64,000 nt of DNA from Pseudohongiella spirulinae (GCF_001444425.1 NZ_CP013189.1:1922001-1986000), one strand, 5' to 3'. Positions 1-9,925 are shown, counted from the stretch's first letter. Notes: generated from the sequence alone by a model not told the origin. Numbers and translations are program-made.

Positions 1-699
1 GACGAGCATATCTTTACTAGGCCCACTCCCTACGAAAACCAAAGTTGCAGAGTCTAACTTGGAGCAAACCTCAATCAAAAACTCGGGATTCTTTTGAAAC
101 GCCAATCTACCAATAAAACCCATCACTATCCCATCGATAGGTAACCCCAGCATCTTCTTTGCTAGATGCTTGTCTAGCGAAGCCTTCGCAGGCTCCGGCA
201 GTCCATTCCAAACGACTTTGAATTTTTTCTTATACGAGTCAGGATAATGACTGTAGGAGTTTGAAACCTCGTGTGATACAGCTATATTTGCTCCGTACAA
301 ACACGTTGAGCCCACGATCATCTCCAATTTACCCATAAGCCATGATTGACTTGACTGAGGGTTTCGCTGCGTGGCGATTGTAACTATGTTAGGAGAAAAA
401 ACTTTAAACATAGCTAAAAATACGTTAGCCAGCGGATGAAAGCCAATAACAACATCAGGCTTTACCTCGCGCACAACTTTCAAAGCACGAAAAAACGCAA
501 ATATTGCACGTGCAAAAGCCAAATTACCAAGATTCGCAAACACTTTATCGAAACACAAGTCTGAAGGTAAAGATGGGTCTCTAAAGATAGCCCAGGCGTA
601 AGAAATGTGCCCCCTCATATCAAACTCATCACGCAATAAAATTGCATTCAGTTCTGCGCCGCCAGTTCCGGAATAGGTAACGAGTGTAATGATCTTCAT
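1..699 (-). CDS. Glycosyltransferase family 4 (partial, 3' end off window)
   Basis: The frame is open from an ATG at 699 to the window edge, giving 233 codons without a stop. The N-terminus reads MKIITLVTYSGTGGAE, a GT-B fold start with a glycine-rich nucleotide-binding turn. Near residue 205 is GFIGRLAFQKNPEFLIEV, the family 4 (GT1/RfaG-like) signature at the start of the donor-sugar domain. It probably transfers a sugar from an activated nucleotide sugar to the undecaprenyl-linked repeat unit at the cytoplasmic membrane. It is the last visible gene of the minus-strand polysaccharide cluster. Acceptor and donor cannot be told from sequence. Base composition is AT-rich like its neighbours. 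Confidence 0.85.
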   Translation of the reverse strand, partial: MKIITLVTYSGTGGAELNAILLRDEFDMRGHISYAWAIFRDPSLPSDLCFDKVFANLGNLAFARAIFAFFRALKVVREVKPDVVIGFHPLANVFLAMFKVFSPNIVTIATQRNPQSSQSWLMGKLEMIVGSTCLYGANIAVSHEVSNSYSHYPDSYKKKFKVVWNGLPEPAKASLDKHLAKKMLGLPIDGIVMGFIGRLAFQKNPEFLIEVCSKLDSATLVFVGSGPSKDMLV

Positions 700-763
700 T
701 ATATATATTGCCAATCAGTCATTCTTACTTGAATTGCGTAAACCATTAAACCAGGTAGAAACT

Positions 764-1738
764 CTACTCTCCCACAATATCCTGCAAGAGAACACGAAAA
801 CCTCTAATTGAAAAGTAGTCACCTACAACAAATGAACATGTGACCTGAAACAGTCTTGGTAAAAAAGGCCTTGTTCGTATTTTCAAATGCTTCTCCAAAA
901 AAAATAATTCCTTGACTGTAGATTCTCTGAACTCCAGAAGCCTCTTCGTATCCAAAATTGATCTCTTTGCGAGCACTAAATCTAACCTACTCAGAATTAG
1001 CTTGTTCTTAAGTATGCGCGATTTCTCTTCTTCATGGCTATTTGACCCAAATATAACCTTAAAGTAATAGGGAAATAGGTCTAAGTAAGATATACGCTGA
1101 GGATTGTTAAAAATCACATTTGACGTATTACTTGAATGGCGTCGATAATATTGGAGTACTTTTTTATCTATAATTCTAGTGTTTAGTCCAATTCCAAATC
1201 TTACTAACCACCCATCATGCGAACCGAAGTCGTCTGGTATTGGTAAACATATGTTTAAAAGCTCACGGCGCACACAAATGCAACAGCCCATGACAAAACT
1301 AGTGTCTGACAATCCAGCCGATCTAATTTGTCCAAGTTTGGTAATATTAACAGGCACTAGGGCCTCATTGGTAAACTGAGCATCATTCATGAACAACAAA
1401 GTGTCTGGATTATCTAACACTCTGGACAGCATATGTTCAATTTTATCTGAAAACCAAACATCATCCTGGTCACTCAAAAAAACCAAATCACCTTTGGACT
1501 CAAGCAATGCCTTATTAAAGTTGGCACTATACCCTGAATTTTCTCTGTTTCTAATCAGCCTGACATCGAATGGTGCGTTAACCGAAAACTCCTCTATAAT
1601 TTTGCAAGTATCATCCTTAGACGCATCGTCAGAGACTACTAGTTCATGAGGCAACCTGGTTTGTAGCAAGAAACTATTCAGCTGCTCCTGAAGATACTTA
1701 GAACCATTGTATGTAGCCATTACTATCGAGATCTTCAT
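764..1738 (-). CDS. Glycosyltransferase family 2
   Basis: A 324-residue protein starting MKISIVMATYNGSKYLQEQL, the classic GT-A family 2 opening. VVSDDASKDDT supplies the first acidic motif and FLSDQDDVW (about residue 90) is the DXD-like metal and nucleotide-sugar binding motif typical of rhamnosyl and related transferases. The C-terminal third has hydrophobic and basic stretches that may sit on the membrane. It is cytoplasmic or membrane-associated and should add one sugar of the polysaccharide repeat. It lies two bases after the DUF616-type gene and is followed by another glycosyltransferase, so it is almost certainly in the same operon. Donor and linkage are unknown. Confidence 0.9.
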   Translation of the reverse strand: MKISIVMATYNGSKYLQEQLNSFLLQTRLPHELVVSDDASKDDTCKIIEEFSVNAPFDVRLIRNRENSGYSANFNKALLESKGDLVFLSDQDDVWFSDKIEHMLSRVLDNPDTLLFMNDAQFTNEALVPVNITKLGQIRSAGLSDTSFVMGCCICVRRELLNICLPIPDDFGSHDGWLVRFGIGLNTRIIDKKVLQYYRRHSSNTSNVIFNNPQRISYLDLFPYYFKVIFGSNSHEEEKSRILKNKLILSRLDLVLAKRSILDTKRLLEFRESTVKELFFLEKHLKIRTRPFLPRLFQVTCSFVVGDYFSIRGFRVLLQDIVGE

Positions 1739-1740
1739 TT

Positions 1741-2619
1741 TTAGCCTTTTGAGACTTTAATCCCATTTAATCTGTGAACCACCTTACTTCTGATCACGTT
1801 GGCATGCTTAAACAGAACGTGGAAGCATGCGAAAGGGGCGTAAATGAGAAACCATAGAACTCCATCTCTAGATCTAGGTCTCAGTAATTTATATAGCTCA
1901 CTATACCTACGATCATGCTTGTGAGGTGAAATCAAAAATGTAGCTTTATATTTTCGATAACTCTGGTCGAATAAGTAAACACTCGGATTTGTCTTCCAAA
2001 GAACATAAGGAAGACTTATTTGGTCTCTGGTAGATCTCTGACTAAAACATTGCCACCAAACTTCCATTGGTTCGTCAAGAGAGTCAGTTACGTGGTTTTT
2101 AAAGATCACTCCTGTCTCAATAAGGCCACTCTTATCTGGAAACCCCCGCTGCAAATAACCTTGATACTCGTCAATAAGATCGTTGGCATTTAATACCTTT
2201 CCGCTGCTGATACAAGCATCAACTTCTTCTTCTACTGTTGATCGAGATTCATGTGGATAGAGCCCTAAAGTGCAACCAGAATTTTCGAAAGGTATCAAGA
2301 ACTCGTGAATACCGTTTAGGATTTTAATATTGCCATCGATATAAATCGATGTATCGTAACCAGACAACACTTTGTGGATTAAAGCCCTGTAATATAGATT
2401 TGCTGCTTTAGGAGTTTTAAATTTTCTCGAATCCACCAATAGAGTCTGCCATCCATTCACGGTCATTTCAGAATTATCTGTAATGATAAAATAATCGGTG
2501 TTTTTCAATTTATTGAGAGGCTTTAAAACCCGGTCGTAATCTCCGAACACACATGTGTATACTAAACGCTTTTTATTAAAATTATCGATCAAATCATGCG
2601 CGGGTTTCAGCTTAAGCAC
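1741..2619 (-). CDS. DUF616-type putative glycosyltransferase
   Basis: The protein contains RLVYTCVFGDYDRVL followed by a YFIITDN segment, the hallmarks of the DUF616 (TOD1/MUCI70-like) glycosyltransferase family. SIYIDGNI is a likely D-x-N/D-type sugar-nucleotide site. A conserved-looking TRDQISLPYVLWK lies near the C-terminus. The longest frame opens with TTG at 2661. I prefer the GTG at 2619 because a GAAGG box lies eight bases before it, but the start is uncertain. It sits between the flippase and a family 2 glycosyltransferase, which supports a role in building the repeat unit. The biochemical activity of bacterial members is poorly known, so substrate is unassigned. Confidence 0.6.
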   Translation of the reverse strand: MLKLKPAHDLIDNFNKKRLVYTCVFGDYDRVLKPLNKLKNTDYFIITDNSEMTVNGWQTLLVDSRKFKTPKAANLYYRALIHKVLSGYDTSIYIDGNIKILNGIHEFLIPFENSGCTLGLYPHESRSTVEEEVDACISSGKVLNANDLIDEYQGYLQRGFPDKSGLIETGVIFKNHVTDSLDEPMEVWWQCFSQRSTRDQISLPYVLWKTNPSVYLFDQSYRKYKATFLISPHKHDRRYSELYKLLRPRSRDGVLWFLIYAPFACFHVLFKHANVIRSKVVHRLNGIKVSKG

Positions 2620-2837
2620 TAGCAATACCTTCAGACGAACATTTAAGATATAGATGAGCAACCCAACTTGATCTAGTCGAGCTACAATTTACATTACGCA
2701 TGTAGTTGCCCCAGCTAAAAACCAGACACCACCCACTAGCCAGCGAACTGCCCCCAGTTTCCCGGGCACTTTTGTAATCCCCTTGGACAGGCCACATACA
2801 ACTACAATACACCAAGCATGAAAACGTAACGTCAGAT

Positions 2838-4145
2838 TCACCATGCAAACCAAACCATGCCAATAACAATAAATGCAGCGGGAGTCATTCTGATCAAATG
2901 CTTCCTTAAAGGCACCACAAATATCTTACGATACAACAAGAAATAAGCCTGTAGAAAGTTAATGTGGAATGCCACTACTAAGCACCAGCACAACAACTCG
3001 ATATCGCGCTCTGATACGCCTACGATTATTGCACCTACCATTACAATAGCCGACAGAATTCCACTAAGAAATAAAAGATCTGCCCGACTCATTGCTTGAA
3101 AAAAACTGCCACTAGTGGAGAGAACCACTTGAGCTGGAATAGCAATCGCGAGAATCCGAATAATCGGTATAACATTCAACCATTGATCTCCAAGGATAAT
3201 TAGCACGATCCAGTCTGATAATAAAAAAATCAACAGCCCTGCTAGTGCACCTATTAATGATAGTTTGAATACAAACTCACTATGTATCGCTTCGACTAAT
3301 ACGGGGTCGCCTGAATGCTTACGAATTACCGGCTGAATCGCAGGTGTCATGGCAAAAGTCAATAACATCAATGGATAGCGCATAAGTTGATACGCTTTAT
3401 CATACGCACCAAGCATACCGGCCCCCATATACTTTCCTACCAAAATATTGTCCAAATTTCGTGAAAAATAGTTTATGAAATTGAAACCGAATTGATAACT
3501 AGAGAAACTAAGCAAAGGTATTATGGCGGAAAATCTCGCACCTAGGAGTGGTCGACCAAATTGAGTAGCACTCGAAAAATACCAACTAACACTGACAAGA
3601 GCGACTGCGCTCACAGCGCCCTTAGCAGCAAGAGCATGCAGCGGATCGATAATTTGTAGCAGCGCAATAGCCGAGGCTGTACTCACAACTTCAGCGAGTA
3701 GCCCAGCAGTCGCTATACGGTAAAATGCTTGCTCGCGTAACAGAAAAGCTGTCGGAACAATGCCCGCAGCAAATACGAATAAACTAACGGCAATATAAGG
3801 CACCACCTCATCGACCCGAGCCATATCATAAAACATCAAGAATATGGGCCCAAGCGCCGCGAACATTATTGCCAAAACAAAGCCAATTGTTATAGTCAGC
3901 CCAAAAAGACCATTTCTATCTTCCACTGAAATGTTGTCAATATTGATAATGGCCGGACCAAGCCCTGCTTCAGCCATTAAGCGAAAAAAAGTGAAAAACA
4001 CCATTATCGCGGCAACGGTGCCAAATGTTTCCGGCGAAAAAAGGCGGGCCAACACCATCATAGAAAGCAGATTAACTGCATACACCGCGTATCGGCCTAA
4101 CATACTCCTTGAAATAGCACGATATAAACCCGAGGCGTTACTCAC
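2838..4145 (-). CDS. wzx: Polysaccharide repeat-unit flippase (Wzx/PST family)
   Basis: A 435-residue, almost wholly hydrophobic protein with about a dozen predicted membrane segments. It opens with SMLGRYAVYAVNLLSMMVLARLFSPETFGTVA, typical of MOP-superfamily polysaccharide exporters, where LARLFSPETFG-like text follows the first helix. It should flip undecaprenyl-pyrophosphate-linked repeat units to the periplasm. There, Wza/Wzc-type machinery, encoded upstream, exports the polymer. It is flanked by glycosyltransferases on the same strand. A 176-base stretch downstream (2662-2837) holds no recognisable gene. The matching Wzy polymerase is not visible and may lie beyond the left edge. Confidence 0.85.
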   Translation of the reverse strand: MSNASGLYRAISRSMLGRYAVYAVNLLSMMVLARLFSPETFGTVAAIMVFFTFFRLMAEAGLGPAIINIDNISVEDRNGLFGLTITIGFVLAIMFAALGPIFLMFYDMARVDEVVPYIAVSLFVFAAGIVPTAFLLREQAFYRIATAGLLAEVVSTASAIALLQIIDPLHALAAKGAVSAVALVSVSWYFSSATQFGRPLLGARFSAIIPLLSFSSYQFGFNFINYFSRNLDNILVGKYMGAGMLGAYDKAYQLMRYPLMLLTFAMTPAIQPVIRKHSGDPVLVEAIHSEFVFKLSLIGALAGLLIFLLSDWIVLIILGDQWLNVIPIIRILAIAIPAQVVLSTSGSFFQAMSRADLLFLSGILSAIVMVGAIIVGVSERDIELLCWCLVVAFHINFLQAYFLLYRKIFVVPLRKHLIRMTPAAFIVIGMVWFAW

Positions 4146-4160
4146 TTTACAAGTACTTCC

Positions 4161-5279
4161 TTAGTTTTCAAAAACTGAGAGTAATCTGATCTTAAATGCA
4201 TCAGGAGAAAAAGTACTTAAATACTTGAGTTTACCCATCTTCCCAATAACTCCAAGCTCATCCTGATTTTCAAAACAATAAAGTATACTCCTAGCGATCG
4301 AATCGGGGTCAACATCAGTTAAGATCACACCTTCATTCTTTGCAAAAAACTCACCAACAGCTTTGGTGCTCATTGTAAGACAAGGCAATCCAAGCGAGAG
4401 AGCATCCACCAACTTGTTCACTAAAACGGTTTTGGCTTTTGCACTAGAGCCAAAATTACCGACTGCCAAATCACAATTCTCTTTTAGGAATGGTGCGAGC
4501 TTCCCATTTGAAAAGCTGAAATCGTTATTGACAATCACATGCTCCGATAGCCCATAGGATTCAATTAATTCTTTATATGGTTTTGACTTTTTTTCTGAAT
4601 CCCCAAATAAGTATAGTTTAATTTTTTTGTTAGAGATTTTCGTAAACGCATTAATAAGATTCTCGAGCCCGTGCAAAGGAATGTAAGTCCCCCACCAGCA
4701 TACTGAAAAAAAATCTTTAGCAACTTGATCTTTATGACCTTCTATAAAAAACTCGGTTCTATAATCTACACACAAAGGAATTATCTTGATCTTCGCGATA
4801 TTATTGGTTATCCCCGCAATTTCTGAATAATACAGAGCTTCGGATTGGTTTAAGAAAATCAAGGTACTGGCTGAGCTCATAAAGAAACGATCTTTAAACA
4901 TTGCCCACTTGGCACTTAGCGATCCCTGCTTCAACAATTGTCTGTCGTTAACCAAGGTATCGTAATTACTAATGTAAAAATCTACTATAATCCTCTTTCG
5001 AAGAAGTCTTGCGAAGAAAATATCAAGAGCGGAAAAAATGTGGAAATTCATCGGCAGAACTAATACATGAGAAGCTAGGGATATCAAGAAGAATCGAAAT
5101 GGTATCGTAAAAAATAATAATAATATGCCGACCAAACGTTTCAAGAATCTCCATTTAAAGTTCGGTATGATAAACCCGGTCGGCAAATAGCTAAAAAGAA
5201 TGCCATTATCGCCTAATACTTTAATAATATTCTGTGACCGATAACTACCGCCAACCGCACCACTAAGAAATACTTTCAT
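4161..5279 (-). CDS. Glycosyltransferase, GT-B fold
   Basis: I use the ATG at 5279 (MKVFLSGAVGGSYRSQNI), which follows the epimerase stop by four bases. The longer frame from 5354 would run into that gene and its extra 25 residues are not family-like. The N-terminal domain has several hydrophobic segments (about residues 45-80) that could anchor it to the membrane. The C-terminal half has KLYLFGDSEK and LVNKLVDALSLGLPCLTM, in the position of the E-x7-E/PxG region of GT-B enzymes. It should transfer a sugar in repeat-unit assembly. The four-base spacing to the upstream gene indicates translational coupling. Substrate unknown. Confidence 0.75.
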   Translation of the reverse strand: MKVFLSGAVGGSYRSQNIIKVLGDNGILFSYLPTGFIIPNFKWRFLKRLVGILLLFFTIPFRFFLISLASHVLVLPMNFHIFSALDIFFARLLRKRIIVDFYISNYDTLVNDRQLLKQGSLSAKWAMFKDRFFMSSASTLIFLNQSEALYYSEIAGITNNIAKIKIIPLCVDYRTEFFIEGHKDQVAKDFFSVCWWGTYIPLHGLENLINAFTKISNKKIKLYLFGDSEKKSKPYKELIESYGLSEHVIVNNDFSFSNGKLAPFLKENCDLAVGNFGSSAKAKTVLVNKLVDALSLGLPCLTMSTKAVGEFFAKNEGVILTDVDPDSIARSILYCFENQDELGVIGKMGKLKYLSTFSPDAFKIRLLSVFEN

Positions 5280-5283
5280 ACAG

Positions 5284-5802
5284 TTAGTACAAGCCAGGAA
5301 AATTTTTGTCGCGCTCAGAGATAATCGGATTCGAAATCGGCCAACCAAACCCAAAACTATCCCACTTTATGCCTGAATCAGCCTTCGGGCTATGTTGAGT
5401 AGAGGTCATATAAACGACTGTAGCGCTATCTGATAAGGTCAGAAAGCCGTGAGCCAGGCCTTTATCGAGATATAGAGACTTTTTATTTTCAGCAGACAAT
5501 AAAGTCTCATACCAGTGACCAAAAGAGTTAGATCCCTCTCTTATGTCAACTACTACATCCAAGATTTCTCCTGCAACAACATAAACAAGCTTGGCGTGAT
5601 CATCGGGTGTCTTTTGAAAATGCATACCACGAAGTACGTTTTTCTTTGAGATAGAGTAAAAACTTTCTTCAAAAACTACCGTCAATCCATATTTTTTAAA
5701 AGTATCTCTGTGAAAAGTCTTTACGAAAAAACCTCTTTCATCACGAAATGTACTATTTTCGATCTCATAAACTCCAGCCAATTGAGTTTCAGTTATTTTC
5801 AA
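5284..5802 (-). CDS. RmlC-type sugar-nucleotide epimerase, likely CDP-4-keto-3,6-dideoxyglucose 5-epimerase
   Basis: The protein belongs to the dTDP-4-dehydrorhamnose 3,5-epimerase (RmlC) cupin family: TFRDERGFFVKTFH at the N-terminus, RGMHFQ with the catalytic-region histidine, and GLAHGFLTLSD with a second histidine. No dTDP-glucose genes are present. Instead it ends a CDP-3,6-dideoxyhexose gene set, so I infer the AscE role, epimerising C5 to give an L-sugar. The start is taken as TTG at 5802, preceded by AAGGAG ten bases upstream, giving 172 residues and a 14-base overlap with the reductase gene. The longer ATG start at 5850 would bury 62 bases in that gene. A conventional RmlC role cannot be excluded. 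Confidence 0.75.
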   Translation of the reverse strand: MKITETQLAGVYEIENSTFRDERGFFVKTFHRDTFKKYGLTVVFEESFYSISKKNVLRGMHFQKTPDDHAKLVYVVAGEILDVVVDIREGSNSFGHWYETLLSAENKKSLYLDKGLAHGFLTLSDSATVVYMTSTQHSPKADSGIKWDSFGFGWPISNPIISERDKNFPGLY

Positions 5803-6715
5803 AACGAAATTTCTCCTTGTAGTATTCAAGTGTTCTCTGAATACCATCATGAATAGAGTATTTTGGACTCCAGCCTAGAATATTCTTAGCTTTTCTGATA
5901 TCAGCATAGACGATTTGTTCGTTTAAATCCGAAGGTTTTCCCCACCTCTTTTCAACTGTATAGCCTAATTGTTGCTCCAATACAGAAACCACGTCACGAA
6001 TACTAATCGCGTTACCGGACCCTATATTGAAAGTCTCATAGCCGATAGACCTGCCCTCAATATACTTAATTGATTTTACATACGCTGACACTATATCTTT
6101 CGTATATATGAAATCCAACTTCTGCAGTCCATCGCTTAACTCGATAACATTTTTCCGTAACGCCTTATCGATTATACTGGGAACTAATTTAAAATTGTCT
6201 CGCTCACCATATGGCGAAAAGAGACGTAGTGTGACGATCGCAATCTTGTTGGCATAGGACTGAAGTATTGATTCAAAACCTATTTTTGTCTTAGCATAAA
6301 AATTGAACGCACTTATGGGAGCTTGCTCATTTAAAGGCATTGCCGACCAATCATACTCAAAAAACGTTCCTGTATTAATGAAGTGTTTAACTTTATGCCT
6401 TATTGCAAATTCGAGCAGCTCTGTCGGAAAGTTAACATTCGAGCGAAGCATTGGTATTACTTTCATCACCTCATCATCTTTCTGATACAAGGTCGCTAAA
6501 TGAATAATCAAATCAATTCTTTTTTCTTCAAAAACTTTAACCAAGGGGTCATTGTCTAAATCGTAACTTCTAACCTGATCAAGTAAGTGATTGATCCGCC
6601 AGGTATCCGAAGTTGATCGTTTCAGAATTGTGACTATGTAACCTTCTTCAACAAGGCATTCCAGGAGATGGCTACCCAAAAACCCAGTTGCGCCAGTTAG
6701 CAAGATGCTTTTCAT
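5789..6715 (-). CDS. NAD(P)-dependent sugar-nucleotide reductase/epimerase (SDR), likely the final ketoreductase
   Basis: An extended short-chain dehydrogenase of 308 residues. The Rossmann motif GATGFLG lies at the N-terminus and the catalytic Y-x3-K is YAKTK in FYAKTKIGFE, with an upstream serine/threonine region INTGTFFEYDW. In the CDP-3,6-dideoxyhexose pathways the last gene is a 4-ketoreductase of this superfamily (abequose or paratose synthase, or AscF for ascarylose). Context therefore suggests reduction of the 4-keto group after 3-deoxygenation. The ATG at 6715 overlaps the rfbH stop (TGATG), so the two are translationally coupled. Which stereoisomer it makes is not decided by the sequence alone. 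Confidence 0.75.
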   Translation of the reverse strand: MKSILLTGATGFLGSHLLECLVEEGYIVTILKRSTSDTWRINHLLDQVRSYDLDNDPLVKVFEEKRIDLIIHLATLYQKDDEVMKVIPMLRSNVNFPTELLEFAIRHKVKHFINTGTFFEYDWSAMPLNEQAPISAFNFYAKTKIGFESILQSYANKIAIVTLRLFSPYGERDNFKLVPSIIDKALRKNVIELSDGLQKLDFIYTKDIVSAYVKSIKYIEGRSIGYETFNIGSGNAISIRDVVSVLEQQLGYTVEKRWGKPSDLNEQIVYADIRKAKNILGWSPKYSIHDGIQRTLEYYKEKFRFENN

Positions 6716-8031
6716 CAAAAACCCAAACCAAAGAATTCTTCTATTTTTGCCGCCACAAATTTAAAATGGTCGTCATTCAAGGAGGGCTGCACACCTAACC
6801 AGAAGGTCTGATTCATTGTGCGATCGGTATTCTTCAATTCACCAACCACCCTATATTCCACCTCCTGAAAGTACGGTTGGCGGATGAGATTCCCTGCAAA
6901 CAGTAATCGAGTTCCAATCTTGTGTTGGTCCAAATACTTTAGGAGATCAACACGTTTCACACCACTACTCTCTTTTAACGTCACCGGGAAACCAAACCAT
7001 GACGGTTCACTGTTCGGTGTCGCTTCAGCTATTTCCAGATAATCAGAAAGGGAAGCCAGACGATCTTTCAGCAAGCCAAAGTTGCGTTTGCGTGAATCAA
7101 TGAATTCTTTTACACGCTCCAGCTGTGCCAATCCACAAGCTGCTTGCATATCTGTAATTTTCAGATTATAGCCTAGATGTGCGTACACATATTTGTGGTC
7201 ATAGCCTTGCGGTAAAGATCCAAACTTCTGACCAAAACGGTTACCGCATGTGTTATCACAGCCCGGAGCGCAATAACAGTCACGACCCCAATCTCTATAT
7301 GACTCTGCAATCGCCTTAAGCTTAGGGCTGTTGGTAAAAACGGCTCCGCCCTCGCCCATAGTAATGTGGTGTGCAGGGTAGAAGCTGAGTGTTGCGATGT
7401 CACCCCAAGTCCCAACCATCTTCCCATCAAAGGTAGCACCCAGCGCATCACAGCAATCCTCGACAAGCCATAAATTGTATTTTTCGCAGATGGCTTTAAC
7501 TCTAGCAAGGTTAAATGGGTTGCCTAGTGTATGTGCCAACATGATCGCTTTTGTTTTTGGCGATATCGCTGCCTCAATTAGATCGACATCGATGTTGTGG
7601 GTCTGCATATCCACATCAACAAATACAGGGACTGCACCAAACTGTACGATTGGATTTACTGTGGTCGGAAAACCGGCTGCGACTCCTATTACCTCATCAC
7701 CTTTTTTGATAGCTCGATCGCCCAGTGTCGGTGACGTAAGCGTGTTAAATGCAACCAGGTTAGCTGAAGAACCTGAGTTCACAGTTATAAGGTGCTTGAT
7801 TCCAATAAATTCGGCTAGCTTCTTTTCGAATTCAGCATTGAAACGTCCTGTTGTCAACCAGCCATCAAGAGATGCATCAACCATCATTTGCAACTCACGT
7901 GCGCCTATTAACTTGCCTGATGGTGGAATGACGCTTTCGCCTGGAACAAAATCGCTAGGGGCTAATGCAGTACTGGCGTATTGTTCGACTAAATCTGCTA
8001 TTTGTTGTCTTAATAATGTCTCGGGAGTCAT
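6715..8031 (-). CDS. rfbH: CDP-6-deoxy-4-keto-glucose 3-dehydrase (E1)
   Basis: A DegT/DnrJ/EryC1 fold enzyme of 438 residues that removes the C3 hydroxyl using PMP and a [2Fe-2S] cluster. The usual PLP lysine is replaced: the motif reads [14 protein letters not shown] with His221 in the lysine position, as in characterised E1 enzymes. Cys194, Cys252, Cys254 and Cys262 reproduce the C-x57-C-x1-C-x7-C iron-sulfur pattern known for this family. Electrons should come from the reductase at 9926-10912. The gene lies 34 bases after rfbG and is coupled to the reductase gene downstream. All signature residues are present, so it should be active. Confidence 0.95.
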   Translation of the reverse strand: MTPETLLRQQIADLVEQYASTALAPSDFVPGESVIPPSGKLIGARELQMMVDASLDGWLTTGRFNAEFEKKLAEFIGIKHLITVNSGSSANLVAFNTLTSPTLGDRAIKKGDEVIGVAAGFPTTVNPIVQFGAVPVFVDVDMQTHNIDVDLIEAAISPKTKAIMLAHTLGNPFNLARVKAICEKYNLWLVEDCCDALGATFDGKMVGTWGDIATLSFYPAHHITMGEGGAVFTNSPKLKAIAESYRDWGRDCYCAPGCDNTCGNRFGQKFGSLPQGYDHKYVYAHLGYNLKITDMQAACGLAQLERVKEFIDSRKRNFGLLKDRLASLSDYLEIAEATPNSEPSWFGFPVTLKESSGVKRVDLLKYLDQHKIGTRLLFAGNLIRQPYFQEVEYRVVGELKNTDRTMNQTFWLGVQPSLNDDHFKFVAAKIEEFFGLGF

Positions 8032-8065
8032 AACTCTCTCTAATTAGAACGAATTTGTAAATCTG

Positions 8066-9136
8066 TTAATGACGCGATTGATAGCTTTCAATCTGATTTA
8101 GAGTTAAGAGCCTCACATCTTTTTTAAGCAACCAATCTTTATGCCAATCCACAATAGAGTCCAGAGCGGTAGTTAGTGGCCAGCGCGGCAGCCAATGGAG
8201 CTTTGATGCCGCCTTGCTGATGTCAAGTTTAAGCAATTGAGCCTCATGCGGTTGTTGTGTGGTATCAATCTGCCAACTGGCACCTTGCCCCCAGATTTTC
8301 ACCATGTGATTCAGTATCCATTCAACTGGCATAACATCTTCGTCAAGCGGACCAAAGTTCCAACCTTCGGCGTAATCGTCACCATGAAGATAGAGATTTT
8401 CGGCCAGAATTAAATATCCGCTTAAGGGTTCCAATACGTGCTGCCATGGGCGCGTTGACAAAGGATTTCGGACGACTACTGGCTGCTGTTTTTCAAACGC
8501 CCTCAATATATCCGGTATCAGTCTGTCCTCTGCCCAGTCGCCACCCCCGATGACATTACCTGCCCTCGCAGAAGCCAGACTTGGAGTACTCGACGAACTG
8601 AAAAAAGAACTTCGATAGGCTGAAGTAACTAATTCGGCGCATCCCTTACTATTGCTATAAGGATCCCGCCCACCCATGGGCTCATTCTCCCTATAACCCC
8701 ATACCCACTCACGATTCTCATAACACTTATCAGTGGTCACATTGACTATGGCTCGAAGATGGCCACACCGCCGTGCTGCCTCTAGAACGTGAACCGTACC
8801 CATGACATTCGTGGCATAGGTTTCTACAGGCTCACGGTATGAAAGTCTCACCAAAGGCTGAGCAGCCATATGTATTAAGACGTCGGGATTAAATCTGATC
8901 ATACTTGAAGTGATAGCGTTGAGATCGCGTATATCGCCGATCTCTGAATCCATTCCGTCTGAAACCTTGGCTTCATTAAACAGCGAAGGCGACGTAGGCG
9001 GCTCAAGCGCAAATCCTTTAACTGTTGCGCCCATACTTTGTAACCATAATGATAACCAGCTTCCTTTGAAACCGGTATGTCCTGTAAGGAATACCCGCTT
9101 CTCGCGCCAAAATTCTGGATTAACAGTTGCTGACAT
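8066..9136 (-). CDS. rfbG: CDP-glucose 4,6-dehydratase
   Basis: A short-chain dehydrogenase-type enzyme that converts CDP-glucose to CDP-4-keto-6-deoxyglucose with tightly bound NAD. The N-terminal Rossmann motif is TGHTGFKGSW. The active site is seen in VTTDKCYENREW and the Y-x3-K motif YSNSKG. SARAGNVIGGGDWAEDRLIPD is a strongly conserved RfbG segment. I prefer the ATG at 9136, which leaves five bases after rfbF; the GTG at 9160 would overlap rfbF. Length, about 356 residues, is normal. It is the second step of the dideoxysugar pathway, between rfbF and rfbH on the same strand. Confidence 0.93.
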   Translation of the reverse strand: MSATVNPEFWREKRVFLTGHTGFKGSWLSLWLQSMGATVKGFALEPPTSPSLFNEAKVSDGMDSEIGDIRDLNAITSSMIRFNPDVLIHMAAQPLVRLSYREPVETYATNVMGTVHVLEAARRCGHLRAIVNVTTDKCYENREWVWGYRENEPMGGRDPYSNSKGCAELVTSAYRSSFFSSSSTPSLASARAGNVIGGGDWAEDRLIPDILRAFEKQQPVVVRNPLSTRPWQHVLEPLSGYLILAENLYLHGDDYAEGWNFGPLDEDVMPVEWILNHMVKIWGQGASWQIDTTQQPHEAQLLKLDISKAASKLHWLPRWPLTTALDSIVDWHKDWLLKKDVRLLTLNQIESYQSRH

Positions 9137-9141
9137 CTGAT

Positions 9142-9915
9142 TTAATCCCACGTCTTCCACGGAGCGCTACCCTGTTCCCATAAATCATCCAGAAGGTGCT
9201 TATCCCGCAAGGTATCCATTGGTTGCCAAAAACCCTGATGTTCATAGGCCATTAGTTCTTGATTTTCTGCAAGACGCATAAGTGGTTCCTGCTCCCATAT
9301 TGTTGAATCATCCTTGATATAATTGAGGACAATAGGGTTGAGCACGAAGAACCCACCGTTAATCATGGCACCATCTCCCTTGGGCTTCTCTTTGAAATTC
9401 AGAACTTGTCGTCTCTTTATATCAAGCGCGCCGAACCGTCCAGGTGGATAAGTCGCAGTAAGTGTAGCAGCCTTGCCATGAGATTTGTGGAAGCGTACGG
9501 TCTCACCGATATCTATATTTCCAACACCATCTCCGTATGTAAAGCAAAAGCAATCGTCGCCTTTTACATAATCTGCGACACGTTTCAGTCTCCCTCCTGT
9601 CATGGAATGCTCCCCTGTATCAATCAATGAGACATTCCAGGGTTCTGCCCTTTTATTATGCACTTCCATGGTGTTGTCGCGCATATTAAATGTGACATCC
9701 GACATATGCAGAAAATAGTTGGCAAAATATTCTTTAATGATATATCCCTTGTACCCACAGCAGATAACGAAATCATTGATACCATGCGAAGAATACATTT
9801 TCATGATATGCCACAGGATTGGCATACCACCAATTTCGACCATCGGCTTCGGACGAGAGCTGGTCTCCTCACTCAAGCGTGTGCCCAATCCACCAGCTAG
9901 TATGACTGCCTTCAT
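9142..9915 (-). CDS. rfbF: Glucose-1-phosphate cytidylyltransferase
   Basis: A 257-residue nucleotidyltransferase that makes CDP-glucose from CTP and glucose-1-phosphate, the committing step of CDP-3,6-dideoxyhexose synthesis. The N-terminus MKAVILAGGLGTRLSEETSS followed by RPKPMVEIGG is the nucleotide-binding signature. FCFTYGDGVGNID carries the metal-binding aspartate, and the C-terminus with FWQPMDTLRDK matches the family. Length is standard. It follows the rfbI stop by ten bases and precedes rfbG, in the order of a single operon. Confidence 0.97.
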   Translation of the reverse strand: MKAVILAGGLGTRLSEETSSRPKPMVEIGGMPILWHIMKMYSSHGINDFVICCGYKGYIIKEYFANYFLHMSDVTFNMRDNTMEVHNKRAEPWNVSLIDTGEHSMTGGRLKRVADYVKGDDCFCFTYGDGVGNIDIGETVRFHKSHGKAATLTATYPPGRFGALDIKRRQVLNFKEKPKGDGAMINGGFFVLNPIVLNYIKDDSTIWEQEPLMRLAENQELMAYEHQGFWQPMDTLRDKHLLDDLWEQGSAPWKTWD

Positions 9916-9925
9916 TAGTACTTCC

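Noticed and set aside
2612-2869. An 85-codon minus-strand frame between wzx and the DUF616 gene
   Set aside because: It overlaps both neighbours, has no ribosome site and reads as random cysteine/tryptophan-rich sequence.
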